From assembly GCA_004558825.1 (NCBI GenBank), contig SFDB01000007.1:1-64000 (forward strand): a DNA stretch of 64,000 nt, read 5' to 3'. Positions within the stretch are counted from its first letter, which is position 1. Each line of letters begins with the position of its first letter. The stretch is from Clostridiales bacterium (GTDB lineage: Bacteria; Bacillota; Clostridia; Christensenellales; CAG-138). Below the pieces are notes generated by a model that saw only the letters and a list, made by a program, of their open reading frames with translations, did not search any database and had not been told where the DNA came from. Of this stretch, positions 61,225-64,000 are shown in pieces. The translations under genes were made by a program, and so were the position numbers.

Positions 61225-63264
61225 TCACTCCGATGGGCTCGACACTATCTTATAATACCGCTTTGCCGTCAATACATATGCTGCAAGGTACACCAGGGTG
61301 AACACCGCAAAGCAAAGCAGCGCGCAAATCATGAACAGCCGCGAATTCGTAAGCCCAAACATGGTAAGTATGAGCCGTATCATCGGGAACGCAAAGGCCA
61401 TATGTACGCCGGCCGCCGCAAGCGGGAGGAAAAACACCGTCAGCACCTGCGAACGCACCGAAGAGCGTATCTCTCGGCGTGTCATACCGACCTGCCGCAT
61501 TATTACATAGCGCTCCCTGTCCTCGTATCCCTCCGAGAGCTGCTTATAATACATGATAAGCACAGCCGCCGATATGAATATTATGCCGAGTATTATGCCG
61601 AGAAAGAATAATCCTCCGTACATCTCAAGGTAATTCTTCATGTCGTTCGACGCCTTTGTTACGCTGTACGGCCTTGCTTCATGTCCTGTCGCATAGTCTT
61701 CCGTGGCCGCGGCAGCCATCATTTCGATGAGCGCAGCCGCCAGCTTATCCTCATCGTCCACGCCGTCAACATCCGCGCCGTAGTAATATTTAATCATAGT
61801 CATCGCGTCAAAATAGCTTTCATCGTCGGGAAAGTCCCCTTGCGCCTTCTCCAAAGCATCGCGCAGCCGTATTATCGCGTCCGTGTCGGCGGCAACAATG
61901 TACACTTGCGCTATCGTTTCATCGTCATGAATCATATTCACCACGTTCATTGCATGCACGACCTTCTCCACTTTCATTTTCGCAGAGCCGAAGTATATTT
62001 CCCCGTTTTCAAAGTTCATATTCGGCGCGTATACTATCACGCTGTCTCGCTCAAGCGTCTCTTCGGTATTATTCAGCAAATTATAGTCCTCAAGCGGCAG
62101 CAGGGTTATTTTAACGCTTCTGAGCAGCGAACCCGCCCCATAGGCATAAATGGAAAAAGTTTTGCCGTCATAATAGGCATATGTGCTCGAATTTCTGTAC
62201 GCTGCAACGTTCTTTACAGTCACGCCGCTCTTTTTCACCGTTTCGTCTATCGCGCTGCTAAGCTGTGAAGCATATTCATCGTCAACGCCTTTAACAACTA
62301 TCAACTCCACGTTTCGCGGATTAAATGTCCTTACGAGATCCTCCATGCCATAGTAAAGGCACACCGTAGACGATATCATCACAAGCACCATCGTTGACAG
62401 TATACATATATTTGCAAGCCCTGCGGCGTTGCGCTTCATTCTGTAGAGCATCCCCGAAACGGGCACAAAATGTTTTTTATTATAGTAGTAGCGCTTGTTT
62501 TTCCGCATTATCTTGAGCACCGCTATGCTTCCCGCCGTAAAGAGGCAGTATGTGCCGATTATGACGAGTATCACCGCCACAAAGAACAGAACCAGCGCCA
62601 TGCTCGGCGTCTTTGTAAGCAGCGCTATGGCGTATCCGCTTCCGAGCGTCAGCACGCCGACAACGGCGATCACCCATTTGACTCGCGGCTCGCGCTCGCC
62701 TGTACTTTTGCTTTTCAAAAGCTCTATCGGCTTCACAAGCCCGACGCGGCTTATGTTATATACAAGCATTATAGCGAATATCGCCCCGAACACCGCAAGC
62801 GTATATACGACCGCAAGCATCGGCACCTCAAAGCCAAGCGACTTCGGCACTCCCATAAGGTCGCAAAGCAGCAGCAGCGCAAGCTTAGAAAACAGTATCC
62901 CTCCACCTATGCCGAGCACAACCGATACCGAGCCGATATATAGCGTTTCCGTCGCCATAAGGCGCGCGATGTGACGCTTTTCCATGCCGAGAACGTTGTA
63001 AAGGCCCAACTCACGCCGGCGCTGCTTCATGACGAAGCTGTTGGCATAAAGCATAACTATCACGGAAAATATTGTTATTACGACAGTTCCCATCGAAAGC
63101 ACCTGGGCTACTGTTCTGGAACGAAGCTCGCTGTTGTTCAAAAGAAACTGTATTATATAAAGCATCGCCGTGACTCCGGCAGACGCCGCGACAAACGGAA
63201 CATATATGCGCCTGTGATTCTTTATATTCGTCACCGCGAGACGATGATAAAGTGAACTACACAT
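61225..63264 (-). CDS. FtsX/MacB-type ABC permease (BceB-like)
   Basis: This 679-residue permease has the BceB/VraG plan: a first helix, three more helices with the FtsX motif (RRRELGLYNVLGMEKRHIARL), and a central group of helices. A large extracellular domain of about 220 residues follows (roughly 320-540; VELIVVKGVDDEYASQL onward). The final helices carry a second FtsX segment (RYVIMRQVGMTRREIRSSV). BceAB systems sense and remove peptide antibiotics such as bacitracin. ATG 63264 overlaps the end of the ATPase gene. The matching two-component system may lie beyond the right edge. Confidence 0.88.
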   Translation of the reverse strand: MCSSLYHRLAVTNIKNHRRIYVPFVAASAGVTAMLYIIQFLLNNSELRSRTVAQVLSMGTVVITIFSVIVMLYANSFVMKQRRRELGLYNVLGMEKRHIARLMATETLYIGSVSVVLGIGGGILFSKLALLLLCDLMGVPKSLGFEVPMLAVVYTLAVFGAIFAIMLVYNISRVGLVKPIELLKSKSTGEREPRVKWVIAVVGVLTLGSGYAIALLTKTPSMALVLFFVAVILVIIGTYCLFTAGSIAVLKIMRKNKRYYYNKKHFVPVSGMLYRMKRNAAGLANICILSTMVLVMISSTVCLYYGMEDLVRTFNPRNVELIVVKGVDDEYASQLSSAIDETVKKSGVTVKNVAAYRNSSTYAYYDGKTFSIYAYGAGSLLRSVKITLLPLEDYNLLNNTEETLERDSVIVYAPNMNFENGEIYFGSAKMKVEKVVHAMNVVNMIHDDETIAQVYIVAADTDAIIRLRDALEKAQGDFPDDESYFDAMTMIKYYYGADVDGVDDEDKLAAALIEMMAAAATEDYATGHEARPYSVTKASNDMKNYLEMYGGLFFLGIILGIIFISAAVLIMYYKQLSEGYEDRERYVIMRQVGMTRREIRSSVRSQVLTVFFLPLAAAGVHMAFAFPMIRLILTMFGLTNSRLFMICALLCFAVFTLVYLAAYVLTAKRYYKIVSSPSE

Positions 63265-64000
63265 TGAGCTCACCGCCCGTCGATATCGCCGTCAGCGTAT
63301 CGCTGATGCGCGCAAACATCGCCTCTTCGTCGAGATCCGCACGATAGAGCTGATGGAACACAATACCGTCCTTTATAAAAAGCACGCGCTTTGCATGGCT
63401 CGCCGCGCGTATGCTGTGCGTCACCATGAGTATAGTCTGGCCGTCATTGTTTATGCTCTCAAAAAGCCTTAAAAGCGCCCCCGCCGATCTTGAGTCGAGC
63501 GCACCCGTGGGCTCGTCGGCAAGCACGAGCTTTGGAGACGTTATGAGCGCCCGTGCAACAGCTACGCGCTGCTTTTGGCCGCCTGATATCTCGTATGGAT
63601 ATTTTGGGAGTATGTCTGTTATGCCAAGCTTGGGCGCGATGAACCTTAAACGCACCTCCATCTCATCGTAGCTTTTTCCCGACAGCACAAGCGGAAGAAA
63701 TATGTTGTCCTTTACGCAGAACGTGTCAAGCAGATTGAAGTCCTGGAATACAAATCCGAGATTATCGCGGCGAAACGATGTCATCGCGCTTTCCTTGACG
63801 GCGGCTATATTCTTGCCGTCGAGCATCACTTCGCCGCTCGTCGGTTTATCGAGCGCCGCTATTATGTTAAGCAGCGTAGTTTTGCCCGAACCCGATTCGC
63901 CCATCACGGCAACGTATTCACCGCGTTCCACCGTAAACGTCGCGCCGTTGAGCGCCGTCACGGAATTCAGGCCGAAACGCGTCGTATATACCTTTTTCAG
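63257..64000 (-). CDS. ABC transporter ATPase (BceA-like), 5' end cut by window edge
   Basis: The visible 247 residues include Walker A GESGSGKTTLL, Q-loop VFQDFNLLDTF, signature ISGGQKQRVAVARAL, Walker B LVLADEPTGALD and the switch VTHSIRAASHA. The reading frame stays open to 64000 (LKKVYTTRFGLNSVTALNG), so the start lies outside. It pairs with the BceB-like permease, overlapping it by eight bases. Family members are about 250-260 residues, so only a few residues are missing. Confidence 0.93.
   Translation of the reverse strand: MKKVYTTRFGLNSVTALNGATFTVERGEYVAVMGESGSGKTTLLNIIAALDKPTSGEVMLDGKNIAAVKESAMTSFRRDNLGFVFQDFNLLDTFCVKDNIFLPLVLSGKSYDEMEVRLRFIAPKLGITDILPKYPYEISGGQKQRVAVARALITSPKLVLADEPTGALDSRSAGALLRLFESINNDGQTILMVTHSIRAASHAKRVLFIKDGIVFHQLYRADLDEEAMFARISDTLTAISTGGELNV

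Overview
The window comes from a low-oxygen Gram-positive bacterium of the class Clostridia; I cannot name the genus. The evidence is strong sigma-A promoters with TTGACA/TATAAT boxes, AGGAGG-type ribosome binding sites, a YtxC-like sporulation gene, the holB-darA-ricT block typical of Firmicutes, a PerR-rubrerythrin operon, a flavodoxin, an iron-sulfur serine dehydratase pair and a FakA/FakB fatty-acid kinase. Most of the window is ordinary core chromosome. Three parts stand out: the left edge, an RND gene with a break, and one long operon around 29-42.6 kb.

Layout. 1-1.0 kb: a small accessory block on the minus strand (XRE regulator, remnant of a DUF6050-like membrane protein, flavodoxin cut by the window edge). 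1.4-1.6 kb: tRNA-Ser(CGA). 1.7-7.7 kb: a complete opp oligopeptide ABC importer (BCDF then A) behind a consensus promoter with a palindromic operator candidate. 7.9-12.6 kb: YtxC-like gene, then an RND transporter with a large coiled-coil insert and a frame break. 13.0-17.7 kb: minus-strand operon ricT, holB, darA, HAD phosphatase, PLP decarboxylase, membrane protein. 17.8-19.6 kb: mreB and maf. 19.6-21.3 kb: rubrerythrin, perR, DUF421. 21.5-25.9 kb: heavy-metal exporter, HutD, a D-amino-acid aldolase/dehydratase, sdaAB-sdaAA. 26.0-28.6 kb: rho with a long disordered N-terminal region and a long leader, then two tRNA-Met genes.

29.1-42.6 kb: a 13- or 14-gene plus-strand operon that looks like a dedicated lipid-acyl scavenging and remodelling system. 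It encodes three membrane-anchored alpha/beta hydrolases, an acyl-adenylate ligase fused to its own carrier domain, a second ligase, a free acyl carrier protein, two PlsC acyltransferases, an LRAT-like domain fused to a degenerate phosphopantetheinyl-transferase fold, FakB, a GPH-family (MelB/MFSD2-like) transporter, FakA and a small zinc-ribbon membrane protein. A plausible flow is uptake or release of acyl chains, activation as acyl-phosphate (FakAB) or acyl-ACP (ligases plus ACP), and transfer to glycerolipids (PlsC) or another acceptor (LRAT-like domain). This assignment is inference from gene content.

43-64 kb: tRNA-modification and cell-wall genes (queA, tgt, tsaE, tsaB, rimI, murI), a lipoprotein polysaccharide deacetylase, three tandem M42 aminopeptidases, an unknown membrane protein, a MoxR/DUF58/DUF4129-like operon, a zinc metallopeptidase, clpB with an unusual palindrome at its promoter, and a BceAB-like ABC transporter running off the right edge.

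Three copies of a structured intergenic element (about 12.7, 23.0 and 61.0 kb) share a core. In two of them the core is sandwiched between two near-identical copies of a locus-specific hairpin. This looks like a small mobile repeat family that targets gene ends.
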